Positions 27,147-37,269 of a stretch of DNA of 64,000 nucleotides are shown here, in pieces. Both the position numbers and the translations under genes were made by a program. Source of the stretch: Lacipirellulaceae bacterium (GTDB lineage Bacteria > Planctomycetota > Planctomycetia > Pirellulales > Lacipirellulaceae); the NCBI GenBank assembly GCA_040218535.1, contig JAVJRG010000005.1, forward strand, positions 1,798,001 to 1,862,000. Direction: 5' to 3'. Each line of letters opens with the position of its first letter. The stretch's first letter is position 1. Below the pieces are notes generated by a model. The model worked only from the letters and a program-made list of their open reading frames with translations. It did not search any database and was not told where the DNA came from.

Positions 27147-27257
27147 CTAAGTCCAGTCTCAGTATCTCTATCTCTCCACAAGGCAGCCGCAGCCCCAGTA
27201 ATAGTTGTTGTGGGGGCTGCCGGTAACTGGCTCGCAAGGTTTGACCCTGCGAGAATT

Positions 27258-27284
27258 CACCGGCGAGCTGTTAGCTCGCGGCTA
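27258..27284. repeat. CGGCGAGCTGTTAGCTCGCG-type repeat, copy 1
   Basis: The palindromic core CGAGCTGTTAGCTCG is flanked by CACCGG and CGGCTAC. The same element occurs at 35535-35564 (opposite orientation) and 35624-35653. It lies in the 520-bp gap downstream of ftsY, where it could stop ftsY transcription; it may equally be a mobile or structural intergenic repeat. Confidence 0.7.
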
Positions 27285-27447
27285 CATACGTCTTTTCGCC
27301 TGCCTACCCGCGCGACAATCTCTGATGCATCCTCAGGCATCGCTAGCTTTCGAGCGAACAACCGGCCAGAAAAGCAACTTCTTTTTCCGTCGTAAATCAT
27401 AGTATACAAACGGCTTGCGGCTTCTATAGAAAACGGTGCGTCAAGTC

Positions 27448-27463
27448 TGGCACAGACCTTGCT
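27448..27463 (+). promoter_or_regulatory. Sigma-54 (RpoN) promoter of amtB
   Basis: TGGCACAGACCTTGCT matches the -24/-12 consensus TGGCACGN4TTGCW at all fixed positions except one (A for G at position 7). The GG-N10-GC spacing is exact. It would start transcription near 27475, giving a leader of about 190 bases before the amtB ATG at 27667. The position upstream of an ammonium channel fits nitrogen control through an NtrC-type activator. Confidence 0.75.
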
Positions 27464-27666
27464 CTCCTGCCCGCTAGCAATTGCCGGTGGGGCGTTTCGC
27501 AGGGAAAGCGAGTCGCTCTCGCCAGATTTGAGTGCAATGTCAGGCGGTCGGCACGGTGCCATGCCCGCAGATTGCAGAGGCGGTTTCTTCAACCAACGGT
27601 TTGTTCAAACCACTGCAATCACCATTTACGTCCTTCTGAAATCTCGAACACAAAGGGTAACTACAG

Positions 27667-29154
27667 ATGATGTCTACTCTCACGGAGCGCCGCTGGCTGA
27701 CGCTCCTGCTCGCGGCAATCATGTCGCTCACAGTCATAAGCGTTGGGCCGACGGCCTACGCGCAAGGTGAAGAAGAAGGGGAAACGGCTACGGAATCCGA
27801 GTCCGAAGCACCCGAGGAAGAAGCTGAAGAAGAGGGTCCGAAGAAAGAAATCGATTACGACGGTGCCGATTTCAAGTTCGGCTACACCATCAACACGTTG
27901 ATCATGTTTGTCTGTGCCGTGTTGGTCATCTTCATGCAAGCTGGCTTCGCTATGCTTGAGGTCGGCCTCAACTCAGCCAAGAACACGGTGAACATTCTCT
28001 TCAAGAATGTTATGGATTTATCGGTGGGCGTATTGCTCTACCTGTTCATCGGCTGGGGGATCATGTACAGCGGTACCGATAGCCCGTACTTCGGTTACGA
28101 TGGGCCATGGGTTTCTCGCGACGCTGTTGCTGCAGAAGACGGCTCATGGGAAACGCCACCAAACGACAACGACGATGCAACCGAAGAGACTGCAGCGACC
28201 GCCTACGCAAGTAGCGGAGCTGACTTCCTATTCCAGGTTGCCTTTGCTGCTACCGCAGCAACGATCGTTTCTGGAGCTGTAGCAGGACGTATGCAATTCA
28301 AGGCGTACCTCATCTATTCAGCGATTCTCACAGGTATCATCTACCCAATTAGCGGTTTTTGGAAATGGGGCGGGGGATTCCTCGACCAAGAAGGCTTCCA
28401 AGACTTTGCGGGATCAGTGGTGGTGCATGCGGTGGGCGGTTTCGCCGGTCTCGCTGGTGCCATGATTCTAGGTCCACGTCTTGGTCGATACGTGAATGGA
28501 AAATCAGTACCTATGCCAGGCCACAATGTTGCCTTCGCTGCCCTGGGTGTATTCATCCTATGGGTAGGGTGGTACGGATTTAACCCTGGTAGCCAGTTGA
28601 CCTACGATGGCTACGCGAACGCTGAAGCAACGACTTACATTGCCTTGACCACCACCATCGCTGCCGCTGCCGGTGCTGTAGCAGCTATGATTTTCGCTTG
28701 GGCGATGTTCGGGAAGCCAGATGTCACCATGGCATTGAACGGCACTCTCGCAGGCCTTGTTGCGATCACTGCTAACTGTGATCGCGTAAGTCAACCAGAA
28801 GCTCTGATTATTGGAGCCGTTGGTGGTCTGCTAGTCGTTCTCGGAATTGTGCTTCTGGACAAACTCAAGATCGACGACCCTGTCGGTGCTTGGCCAGTTC
28901 ACGGGCTCTGCGGAGTCTGGGGCGGACTCGCAACGGGTATCTTCGGCGATCTGCCAGACGGTATCGACACCCAAGGTGCTTTCTTCTTCGTTCAGTTGAA
29001 GGCGACAGTGATTATCTGTGTCTGGGCATTCGTGACGATGTTCATCCTGTTCTCCATCCTCAAAGCCATGGGCATCCTCCGTGTGAGCGAAGCCGAAGAG
29101 CAGCAAGGTTTGGATATCAGCGAGCACGGCATGCAAGCCTATACGACTGGTTGA
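27667..29154 (+). CDS. amtB: Ammonium transporter
   Basis: 495 residues, Amt/MEP/Rh family. A signal peptide (LTLLLAAIMSLTVISVGPTAYA) is followed by a very acidic linker (EEEGETATESESEAPEEEAE, residues about 36-60), then eleven membrane helices. The conserved twin histidines that line the pore are visible in VVHAVGGFAGLAGAMILGPR and GAWPVHGLCGVWGGLATGIFG. The family start AGFAMLEVGLNSAKNTVN is present. It takes up ammonium or ammonia at low external nitrogen. A sigma-54-type promoter lies upstream, and the PII gene at 29748 is its expected regulator. ATG 27670 in the same frame is an equal start candidate. Confidence 0.95.
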   Translation: MMSTLTERRWLTLLLAAIMSLTVISVGPTAYAQGEEEGETATESESEAPEEEAEEEGPKKEIDYDGADFKFGYTINTLIMFVCAVLVIFMQAGFAMLEVGLNSAKNTVNILFKNVMDLSVGVLLYLFIGWGIMYSGTDSPYFGYDGPWVSRDAVAAEDGSWETPPNDNDDATEETAATAYASSGADFLFQVAFAATAATIVSGAVAGRMQFKAYLIYSAILTGIIYPISGFWKWGGGFLDQEGFQDFAGSVVVHAVGGFAGLAGAMILGPRLGRYVNGKSVPMPGHNVAFAALGVFILWVGWYGFNPGSQLTYDGYANAEATTYIALTTTIAAAAGAVAAMIFAWAMFGKPDVTMALNGTLAGLVAITANCDRVSQPEALIIGAVGGLLVVLGIVLLDKLKIDDPVGAWPVHGLCGVWGGLATGIFGDLPDGIDTQGAFFFVQLKATVIICVWAFVTMFILFSILKAMGILRVSEAEEQQGLDISEHGMQAYTTG

Positions 29155-29172
29155 GAGACAGCTTGACGACTC

Positions 29173-29217
29173 TCACCGCTGGCGGATTTGCTACCTCCAA
29201 GAACCGCCAGCGGTGAG
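29173..29217 (+). terminator. Strong hairpin after amtB
   Basis: CTCACCGCTGGCGG (29173-29186) pairs over 14 bases with CCGCCAGCGGTGAG (29204-29217) around a loop of about 17 bases. It starts 18 bp after the amtB stop codon. TTTAG follows rather than a long U-tract, so it may slow polymerase or protect the 3' end as much as terminate. Confidence 0.6.
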
Positions 29218-29263
29218 TTTAGAAACTATGAAGCGTTCGACTCTTGCCTGGGTCGAGCTTTGA

Positions 29264-29320
29264 AGTCCCAATGGCTTGGCCGCCGATCGCCGCCTACTGG
29301 CGGCCAGGCCGGGACTTTTT
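29264..29320 (+). terminator. Probable intrinsic terminator downstream of amtB
   Basis: The outer stem AGTCCC (29264-29269) pairs with GGGACT (29311-29316), and the inner GGCCGCC pairs with GGCGGCC, forming a long stem with bulges. TTTTT (29316-29320) follows directly. This is the best intrinsic-terminator shape in the amtB-glnK gap and would separate the two genes into different transcripts. Confidence 0.65.
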
Positions 29321-29393
29321 CGTTGCCTTTCGAGTAGGTTTAGGTTCAACGGCGGTTTGGAACGAACATCGATAGTCGCCGGGAACGAAGGCA

Positions 29394-29466
29394 GGCTATC
29401 AGTTTTCAGCCCTCAATTCTCAGCCTCTTCCAAAGCTGAAAGCTGACGGCTGATAGCTGACAGCTA
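29394..29466. repeat. GCTGATAGC-word inverted repeat
   Basis: The left side GGCTATCAGTTTTCAGCC (29394-29411) mirrors the right side GCTGAAAGCTGACGGCTGAT, then AGCTGACAGCTAG (to 29466). The right side is itself a run of variants of AGCTGA. It belongs stylistically with the other word-type intergenic repeats. Confidence 0.6.
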
Positions 29467-29502
29467 GTCCTCTGAGCAGATGCTCAATCTTCAGAACATG
29501 TC

Positions 29503-29525
29503 AGTGGCACACTCCGCGTGCCACT
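29503..29525. repeat. Short perfect hairpin AGTGGCAC/GTGCCACT
   Basis: AGTGGCAC (29503-29510) pairs perfectly over 8 bases with GTGCCACT (29518-29525), with loop ACTCCGC. It lies between the word repeat and the cloverleaf in the amtB-glnK gap. The TGGCAC here is not a sigma-54 element because no GC follows at the required spacing. Confidence 0.55.
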
Positions 29526-29545
29526 CTCTAAGAAACCGCTTCCTC

Positions 29546-29629
29546 CAGAAGGACGCCCCAAGTGGCTTGGGCGTGCTTTACCGCCTAAGTGCGCTCAAGC
29601 CGGGGTGTCTTGCGAGGCTTGTCCTTCTG
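29546..29629 (+). ncRNA. Candidate structured RNA with four-stem cloverleaf
   Basis: 84 bases upstream of glnK. Closing stem: CAGAAGGAC (29546-29554) with GTCCTTCTG (29621-29629), 9 bp. Inside are three hairpins in a row: CCCAAG-TGG-CTTGGG (29557-29571), CGTGCTT/AAGTGCG (29572-29578 with 29587-29593, two G-U pairs) and AAGCC/GGCTT (29597-29601 with 29616-29620). The G-U pairs favour the plus strand as the RNA. It is not a tRNA: there is no T-loop consensus. It may be a cis element of glnK or a repeat family member. Confidence 0.4.
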
Positions 29630-29634
29630 TGGGT

Positions 29635-29746
29635 CAGGGGATTAGGTTATTAGGTGGTTAGGGTCGAGACGAATTACGGCTAGAATCAGTCAACGCATTC
29701 CTGTTCAACCCTACTTACCTAACCACTTAATCCCTAGTCCCCTACC
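29635..29746. repeat. TTAGGT-word inverted repeat abutting glnK
   Basis: The left arm 29637-29664 (GGGGATTAGGTTATTAGGTG, then GTTAGGGT) faces the right arm 29707-29745 (AACCCTACTTACCTAACCAC, then TTAATCCCTAGTCCCC), which ends two bases before the glnK ATG. The left arm closely matches the complement of 33079-33106 in the atpD-atpC gap, so this is one family. No Shine-Dalgarno is left before glnK. Confidence 0.65.
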
Positions 29747-29747
29747 G

Positions 29748-30095
29748 ATGAAGCTCATCATTGCCGTGATCCAGCCAAGCAAGCTGGAAGATGTGAAACA
29801 GGCCCTCTCAGAGGTCGAAGTCGTGCGTCTCACCATCATGGATGTGCAAGGCTTCGGTCGTCAGAAGGGCCAGACGGAGATCTATCGAGGTCGCGAGATT
29901 ACCGTCAACCTTCTCCGCAAGGTCCAGTTGCAGATTGCCGTGAATGACGACTTTGTCGAGCCGACGGTCAACGCCATTCTGCAGGGCGGTCGCACCGGCG
30001 AGACAGGCCAGATTGGCGACGGCAAGATCTTTGTGCTGCCGCTTGAAGACTGCATTCGCATCCGTACGGGCGAGCGTGGAGAAGAAGCGATTTGA
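29748..30095 (+). CDS. glnK: Nitrogen regulatory protein PII
   Basis: 115 residues, a full-length PII trimer subunit. It binds ATP/ADP and 2-oxoglutarate and gates AmtB or nitrogen enzymes. MKLIIAVIQPSKLEDVKQAL, GFGRQKGQTEIYRG and the C-terminal GDGKIFVLPLEDCIRIRTGERGEEA are diagnostic. In the T-loop the residue at position 51, Tyr in enterobacterial PII (the uridylylation site), is Ile here (RGREITVN), and position 49 is Arg, not Ser. Tyr46 is kept. It should therefore not be uridylylated at the classical site. The call glnK rather than glnB rests on amtB lying upstream. Confidence 0.93.
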   Translation: MKLIIAVIQPSKLEDVKQALSEVEVVRLTIMDVQGFGRQKGQTEIYRGREITVNLLRKVQLQIAVNDDFVEPTVNAILQGGRTGETGQIGDGKIFVLPLEDCIRIRTGERGEEAI

Positions 30096-30189
30096 GCGAT
30101 GCATCCGGCTCAGCTAAGGTGTAACGCAGCCCCAGCCGGGAGTTTCTCACACCTCTTCAGCACTTATCTTTCAATCCAGGGGAGTAGCG

Positions 30190-30891
30190 ATGCACCTCAA
30201 GCGACACTTAGCTTCTTATTTCTTACTATCCGCTTTGATCGCCTTGCTCGCGAACTCAAGTAGCCGTGCCCAGCCAGTGGCGGAGGCCCCGCCTTCTTCC
30301 GCTCAGCCTGCGAAAGATTCCCGGCTCATGAAATTGGTTGCCGAAGGCAAGCTCACATCACAGATTCTCTATCCGATGCGCAAGGGGTCTAACTGGACCT
30401 ACGATATGGATGTGCAGGGTAAAACGCTGGAGATGAAATGCCGCATTGCTTCAAAAGAAAAGATCAACGACCAGGAATTGTACAAGCTCGAGGCCGCATT
30501 TAACGGGCAAGTTTCAGCCACCGAGCACATGAGCAACAACAAACGAGGCTTAGCCCGACATCGCAACAATGGAATCGAGCTGACGCCCGCGCTTCAACTA
30601 CTACGTAATCCCGTGAAGCCCGGCGACCGGTGGCAACAAGAGGTCGAGCATGGCGGAACCAAACTAAAAACCACCTGCAAGACTTCGGCTGAGGTGATCA
30701 CGACGCCGTTAGGCAAGTTCGATGTCATCCGGGTGACGCTCAACACAGCCGTTGAAGGAATCAATATCGATGCTGACTATTGGTTCGCTGCGGATGTTGG
30801 CTGTGTTCGCCAGGTCTTGAATCTCGGTCAAACGAAAGCGAACGTGGTCCTAAGGAAATACGAGCTCGCGAAAGAAGAGAAACCTGAGTGA
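30190..30891 (+). CDS. Exported protein resembling DUF3108-type beta proteins
   Basis: 233 residues with a signal peptide (LASYFLLSALIALLANSSSRAQ). The mature part is beta-rich: GSNWTYDMDVQGKTLEMKCR, KPGDRWQQEVEHGGTKLKTTC, and TPLGKFDVIRVTLNTAVEG with DADYWFAADVGCVRQVL. The PLGKFDV...YWFA-VG pattern resembles the periplasmic DUF3108 lipoprotein-like fold; I hold this loosely. It has GGGGAG before the ATG. The Deg-type protease gene begins 73 bp downstream on the same strand, so the two may be expressed together. Confidence 0.7.
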   Translation: MHLKRHLASYFLLSALIALLANSSSRAQPVAEAPPSSAQPAKDSRLMKLVAEGKLTSQILYPMRKGSNWTYDMDVQGKTLEMKCRIASKEKINDQELYKLEAAFNGQVSATEHMSNNKRGLARHRNNGIELTPALQLLRNPVKPGDRWQQEVEHGGTKLKTTCKTSAEVITTPLGKFDVIRVTLNTAVEGINIDADYWFAADVGCVRQVLNLGQTKANVVLRKYELAKEEKPE

Positions 30892-30964
30892 CCACAGGCC
30901 ATTCTTTCGAACTTCCCATAGATGTCGAATCTCCGTGAACTTCCTCTAGGAAACTTGGATAACC

Positions 30965-32590
30965 TTGATGAAATCCTTCTCGCTTGTCGTTGTAGTGCTC
31001 TCAAGTTGCCTTCTCGGCAAAGCAAGTCTTTGTCTGTCAGGAGAAGAGCTATCAACAGCGGTCATTGAACCTTCGACTGAGTCCGAGTCCTCCGTCAGTG
31101 ATCTTGAGAAACCCGCGTTGCCGGCTAAGAAAGAGTCGGCAGCCGAACCGAAAATTGAAGCTCACGTTGTCAAAATAAAGATGACGCAACGCCGGCCTGA
31201 TTTCTTTCGCCCCTGGACGAAGGCCAGCCCAGCAAAGAGCTCTGGATCGGGCGTCGTGATCTCGGGGAATCGCATCCTCACGAACGCTCATGTCGTCATG
31301 TACGCCAGCCAGGTTTTGGTGCAACTTCAACAGGGTGGCGATCAGCTCTCGGCTAAAGTGGTCGCGATCGCCCCGGGGATCGATTTGGCAATCGTCGAAT
31401 TGCTCGATCCGTCGGCACTGGAGGATCTTCCCGGCTTAGAGATCGGCGACGACCTCGCTGAAGTCAAATCCCGCATCACGGCCTACGGATACCCCACCGG
31501 GGGCGACGACCTTTCCGTGACTGACGGGATCGTCTCGCGGATTGAGTTCACCGGCTTTTACCATGGCGCAATGGGGGCTCGAATCCAAGTCGATGCGGCC
31601 CTTAACCCGGGCAATAGCGGGGGTCCAGCCATCCAAGAAGGAAAGATCGCCGGGCTCGTGTTCAGCAAGATTCAGGAAGCGGACAACATTGGCTACCTGA
31701 TTCCTCCCGAGGAGATTCGCACGTTCCTCGCCGATGTCGAGGACGGTAAGTATCACGGTAAGCCGATGCTGCTCGATCAGTTGCAAACGGCCGAGAATCC
31801 GGCGTTCCGATCCTTTCTCAAACTGGAGAAGAACGAGACCGGCATCGCCGTAAAGACGCCCTACCACCACTTAGATGACTCGGTGCTTCAGCCGTGGGAC
31901 GTCATTACCCACGTCGGTGAACACGAAATCGACAATCAGGGTTACGTAGAAGTCCGAGACGGACTGCGGCTCCGGTTTCTCTACTACGTGCCCAAGCTCG
32001 CCAAGCCGGACCCCGAGCATCCCGACGACCCGAGTCGCGGTCTTGTGCCACTAAAGCTGTTGCGTGATGGAGAGCCGGTTGAGGTGGAGGTTCCCGTGCA
32101 AGCGGACCGCGACCTTGTCGTTCCGCTGCTCAAAGAGAACTATCCGGATTACTTCATTTACGGTCCGATGGTGTTCACGGCAGCGACGCAAGAGTACGTT
32201 CGCGCGATTGGCGGTCGCGGAATGAGCGCGCTGATCTCGCTAGAGAATCCGCTAATCAATCGCATGACCGATCGTCCTAGCGAACCGGGCGAGCAGATCG
32301 TCATCATGGCGACACGAATGTTCCCTCATCGGATCACGAAGGGGTACGACAACCGCCCGCTGGGAGTGATCACCTCGCTCAACGACACGAAGATCAAGAA
32401 CCTGCGACATTTGGCTGAGCTGATCAAGAACAGCACCGACGAGTTTCTCAATTTCGAGGTTGCTGGACGCAGCGAATCGCTTGTATTCCGCCGCGAAGAA
32501 ATCGAAGCGACGACCGAAGAGATCCTGGTCGACGAAGGTATCCGCTATCAAGCGTCCAAGAGCTTGCGTGACGTTTGGGAAGACGATTAG
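30965..32590 (+). CDS. Deg/HtrA-type serine protease
   Basis: 541 residues with a signal peptide. The trypsin-like domain shows SSGSGVVISGNRILTNAHVV (catalytic His), GIDLAIVEL (Asp) and DAALNPGNSGGPAI (Ser), so the triad is intact. PDZ-like regions follow (GIAVKTPYHHLDDSVLQPWD, VITHVGEHEIDNQGYVEV) and a second one lies near the end (GVITSLNDTKIKNLRHLAEL). The layout, with a long second module and the phrase LVPLKLLRDGEP, resembles plant-type Deg9/DegP-like proteases more than E. coli DegP. It probably acts in the periplasm on misfolded proteins. It converges on the atp operon with a 23-bp gap containing AGCCG-CTCAT-CGGCT. Confidence 0.88.
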   Translation: MMKSFSLVVVVLSSCLLGKASLCLSGEELSTAVIEPSTESESSVSDLEKPALPAKKESAAEPKIEAHVVKIKMTQRRPDFFRPWTKASPAKSSGSGVVISGNRILTNAHVVMYASQVLVQLQQGGDQLSAKVVAIAPGIDLAIVELLDPSALEDLPGLEIGDDLAEVKSRITAYGYPTGGDDLSVTDGIVSRIEFTGFYHGAMGARIQVDAALNPGNSGGPAIQEGKIAGLVFSKIQEADNIGYLIPPEEIRTFLADVEDGKYHGKPMLLDQLQTAENPAFRSFLKLEKNETGIAVKTPYHHLDDSVLQPWDVITHVGEHEIDNQGYVEVRDGLRLRFLYYVPKLAKPDPEHPDDPSRGLVPLKLLRDGEPVEVEVPVQADRDLVVPLLKENYPDYFIYGPMVFTAATQEYVRAIGGRGMSALISLENPLINRMTDRPSEPGEQIVIMATRMFPHRITKGYDNRPLGVITSLNDTKIKNLRHLAELIKNSTDEFLNFEVAGRSESLVFRREEIEATTEEILVDEGIRYQASKSLRDVWEDD

Positions 32591-32603
32591 CCGCTCATCG
32601 GCT
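32589..32603. terminator. Small hairpin between convergent protease gene and atpC
   Basis: AGCCG-CTCAT-CGGCT at 32589-32603 forms a 5-bp stem overlapping the protease stop codon, in the only 23 bp that separate the two convergent genes. It is a minimal candidate for a shared terminator; no U-tract is present on either strand. Confidence 0.35.
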
Positions 32604-32613
32604 TAGCCGCCTG

Positions 32614-33012
32614 CTAATTCCGCTTCGCCACACGAAGCTGCGCTCGCAGTTGAGCCAGCGACTTCTCACGAAGCGCCAGTTGCTCGTCTCCCGCGGTCCG
32701 AGTGCTCACGGCCGTTGAGATCTCTTGCTGGAGCTCGCCAGCATCAAGCTTGGCAGGCAGCTTCGCCTGGTTGGTAAGAACGGAAACAAGGTTGTCCGCG
32801 ATCTGAACAAAGCCGCCGTCGACGTAAAAACGCTTCTCGCCTTCGGTAGTGCGGATACGCAGCTCGCCGTAACCGAGCCGTCCAATCATGGGGGCATGAT
32901 GACGTGCGACGCCCATCTCCCCGTCGAAAAGTGGCAGCGAAACGAAGTCGGCCTCGGTTTCGAGAACCGTTTCTTCGGGGGTAACGACAACGCAGCGGAG
33001 ATTGTTGGCCAT
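32614..33012 (-). CDS. atpC: ATP synthase F1 subunit epsilon
   Basis: 132 residues from the ATG at 33012. Typical N-terminal beta-sandwich: CVVVTPEETVLETEADFVSLP, DGEMGVARHHAPMIGRLGYGEL, FYVDGGFVQIADNLVSVL. The helical hairpin is the C-terminal third. It links the gamma stalk to the c ring and can inhibit ATP hydrolysis. It is last in the atp operon, separated from atpD by a 118-bp gap containing a hairpin and a word repeat. Confidence 0.95.
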   Translation of the reverse strand: MANNLRCVVVTPEETVLETEADFVSLPLFDGEMGVARHHAPMIGRLGYGELRIRTTEGEKRFYVDGGFVQIADNLVSVLTNQAKLPAKLDAGELQQEISTAVSTRTAGDEQLALREKSLAQLRAQLRVAKRN

Positions 33013-33037
33013 GTCTGTTCTGTTTCTCGTTATGCAA

Positions 33038-33060
33038 CCCGTGGGCTGACGCCTCACGGC
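33038..33060. repeat. CCGTG/CACGG hairpin in the atpD-atpC gap
   Basis: CCGTG (33039-33043) pairs with CACGG (33055-33059) around GGCTGACGCCT, just upstream of atpC on the minus strand. It stands next to the TTAGGT-word repeat at 33079-33126. It may be a processing or pausing site that tunes atpC dosage within the operon. Confidence 0.45.
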
Positions 33061-33078
33061 TCTTAAGCTGACAATTCC

Positions 33079-33126
33079 AACCCTAATGACCTAAAACCTA
33101 ATCCCCTAACAACCTAACAACCTAAG
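33079..33126. repeat. CCTAA-word repeat in the atpD-atpC gap
   Basis: Plus-strand wording AACCCTAATGACCTAAAACC, TAATCCCCTAACAACCTAAC, AACCTAAG. Its reverse complement reads GGGGATTAGGTTTTAGGTCA, TTAGGGTT from 33106 downward, almost the same as the left arm upstream of glnK (29637-29664). It is a recurring family built from slightly varied TTAGGT words. Confidence 0.65.
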
Positions 33127-33130
33127 CTCG

Positions 33131-34606
<1,476 letters not shown>

Positions 34607-34628
34607 TCAATTGGTGTCAGAACTAGGA

Positions 34629-35510
34629 TCAATTGAGCGCTTCGACGCCACCAATCAAATCCATCAGTTCCGAGGTAATTTGCCCCTGACGGGCACGGTT
34701 GTATTGCATACTGAGCGACTTGATCAGCTCGCCAGCGTTTTCGGTAGCACTCTTCATTGCGACCATCCGAGCGATCTGTTCGCTCACGGCCGAGTCGAGG
34801 AAGCACTTAAACAGCTTGACTTTGAAGCTGGTCGGGACGACTTCCTCGAGGATACTCTCAGGCGAGGGTAGGAATTCGTACTGCGACTGCCCGCCTGCCT
34901 CTTCTCCCTCACTGTCGTCATCACCGATTGATCCGAGGGGAAGTAAGGTTTCAACCGCGACTTCCTGACGGGCGATCGAATTGAACTTCATGTAGACGAC
35001 ATCCAGCCGATCCAACTCCCCAAGCGTGTAGGCTTCGAGGTACCGATTTGCAATGACGTCAACCTCGGCAAAGGTCGGCTTGTCTTCAAAATGCGTGAAC
35101 GACTCGTCGGGTTGATGGCCGCGGAACTCAAATCCACTGATGCCTCGTTTACCGGCAACTTCCAGGGTGCAATTCGGGACCTCAGCCTGAATCTCTTTCC
35201 ACCGATTCAATCCGGCACGAGTCAGATTGCCGTTAAAACCACCGCACAAACCACGATTGGCCGTCAACACCAAGAGCTTGCCGTTGGTCACCTCTTCACG
35301 CTTCTCAAGTAGCGGGTGACTTACTTCTAGTCCCGTCTTGGTGAGGTCACGGACAAGCTGTGTGATTTGGTTCGTGTAAGCCGTCGCTGCGGCAGCGCGG
35401 TCCATCGCTTTCTTGAATCGCGCTGTGGCGATCAACTCCATCGTCCGCGTGATCTTGCGGATGTTCCGGATCGACTTGCGTCGTTTATCAAGTGCTCTGG
35501 AATTTGCCAT
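34629..35510 (-). CDS. atpG: ATP synthase F1 subunit gamma
   Basis: 293 residues. The N-terminal helix KRRKSIRNIRKITRTMELIATARFKKA and the C-terminal SATENAGELIKSLSMQYNRARQGQITSELMDLIGG form the central rotary shaft. VLTANRGLCGGFNGNL is the family signature. A short acidic insert (GDDDSEGEEAGGQSQY) lies near residue 205, longer than in common homologues. The gap to atpA (159 bp) contains an inverted pair of dispersed repeats. Confidence 0.97.
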   Translation of the reverse strand: MANSRALDKRRKSIRNIRKITRTMELIATARFKKAMDRAAAATAYTNQITQLVRDLTKTGLEVSHPLLEKREEVTNGKLLVLTANRGLCGGFNGNLTRAGLNRWKEIQAEVPNCTLEVAGKRGISGFEFRGHQPDESFTHFEDKPTFAEVDVIANRYLEAYTLGELDRLDVVYMKFNSIARQEVAVETLLPLGSIGDDDSEGEEAGGQSQYEFLPSPESILEEVVPTSFKVKLFKCFLDSAVSEQIARMVAMKSATENAGELIKSLSMQYNRARQGQITSELMDLIGGVEALN

Positions 35511-35534
35511 TGCTGAGTAAAACTGTTCTTTCGA

Positions 35535-35653
35535 GCAGCCGCGAGCTAACAGCTCGCCGGAATGTGCTCTAGTAACTCAATTGGTTCTTCGTAATCGACA
35601 GTGGTAATTTAATCTCTCGTTGTTCACCGGCGACCTGTTAGGTCGCGGCTGCC
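35535..35653. repeat. Inverted pair of CGGCGAGCTGTTAGCTCGCG-type repeats between atpA and atpG
   Basis: Copy 2 (35535-35564) contains CCGCGAGCTAACAGCTCGCC; copy 3 (35624-35653) contains CCGGCGACCTGTTAGGTCGC. They face each other 59 bases apart. In copy 3 both arms are changed together (GACC and GGTC instead of GAGC and GCTC), so the palindrome is kept, which suggests selection on base pairing. The pair lies inside the atp operon. Confidence 0.75.
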
Positions 35654-35669
35654 TATTTCCAAGAAATCA

Positions 35670-37211
<1,542 letters not shown>

Positions 37212-37219
37212 TTTCGTTC

Positions 37220-37249
37220 GTGACTAGTAACTGGTTGCTTGTGACTAGT
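37220..37249. repeat. GTGACTAGT-word repeat between atpH and atpA
   Basis: GTGACTAGT at 37220-37228 and again at 37241-37249, with AACTGGTTGCTT between. ACTAGT is itself a palindrome. It has the same character as the other word-type repeats and occupies most of the 58-bp gap, directly before the atpA start on the minus strand. Confidence 0.55.
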
Positions 37250-37269
37250 GAATTTACGTTTTCGTTGAT

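Noticed and set aside
29503-29525. TGGCAC as a second sigma-54 promoter before glnK
   Set aside because: The required GC at GG-N10-GC spacing and a TTGC element are missing; the sequence is a perfect hairpin instead.
29546-29629. The cloverleaf as a tRNA gene
   Set aside because: There is no T-loop GTTCRA consensus, no proper D-arm and no anticodon-stem geometry; only the overall outline resembles a tRNA.
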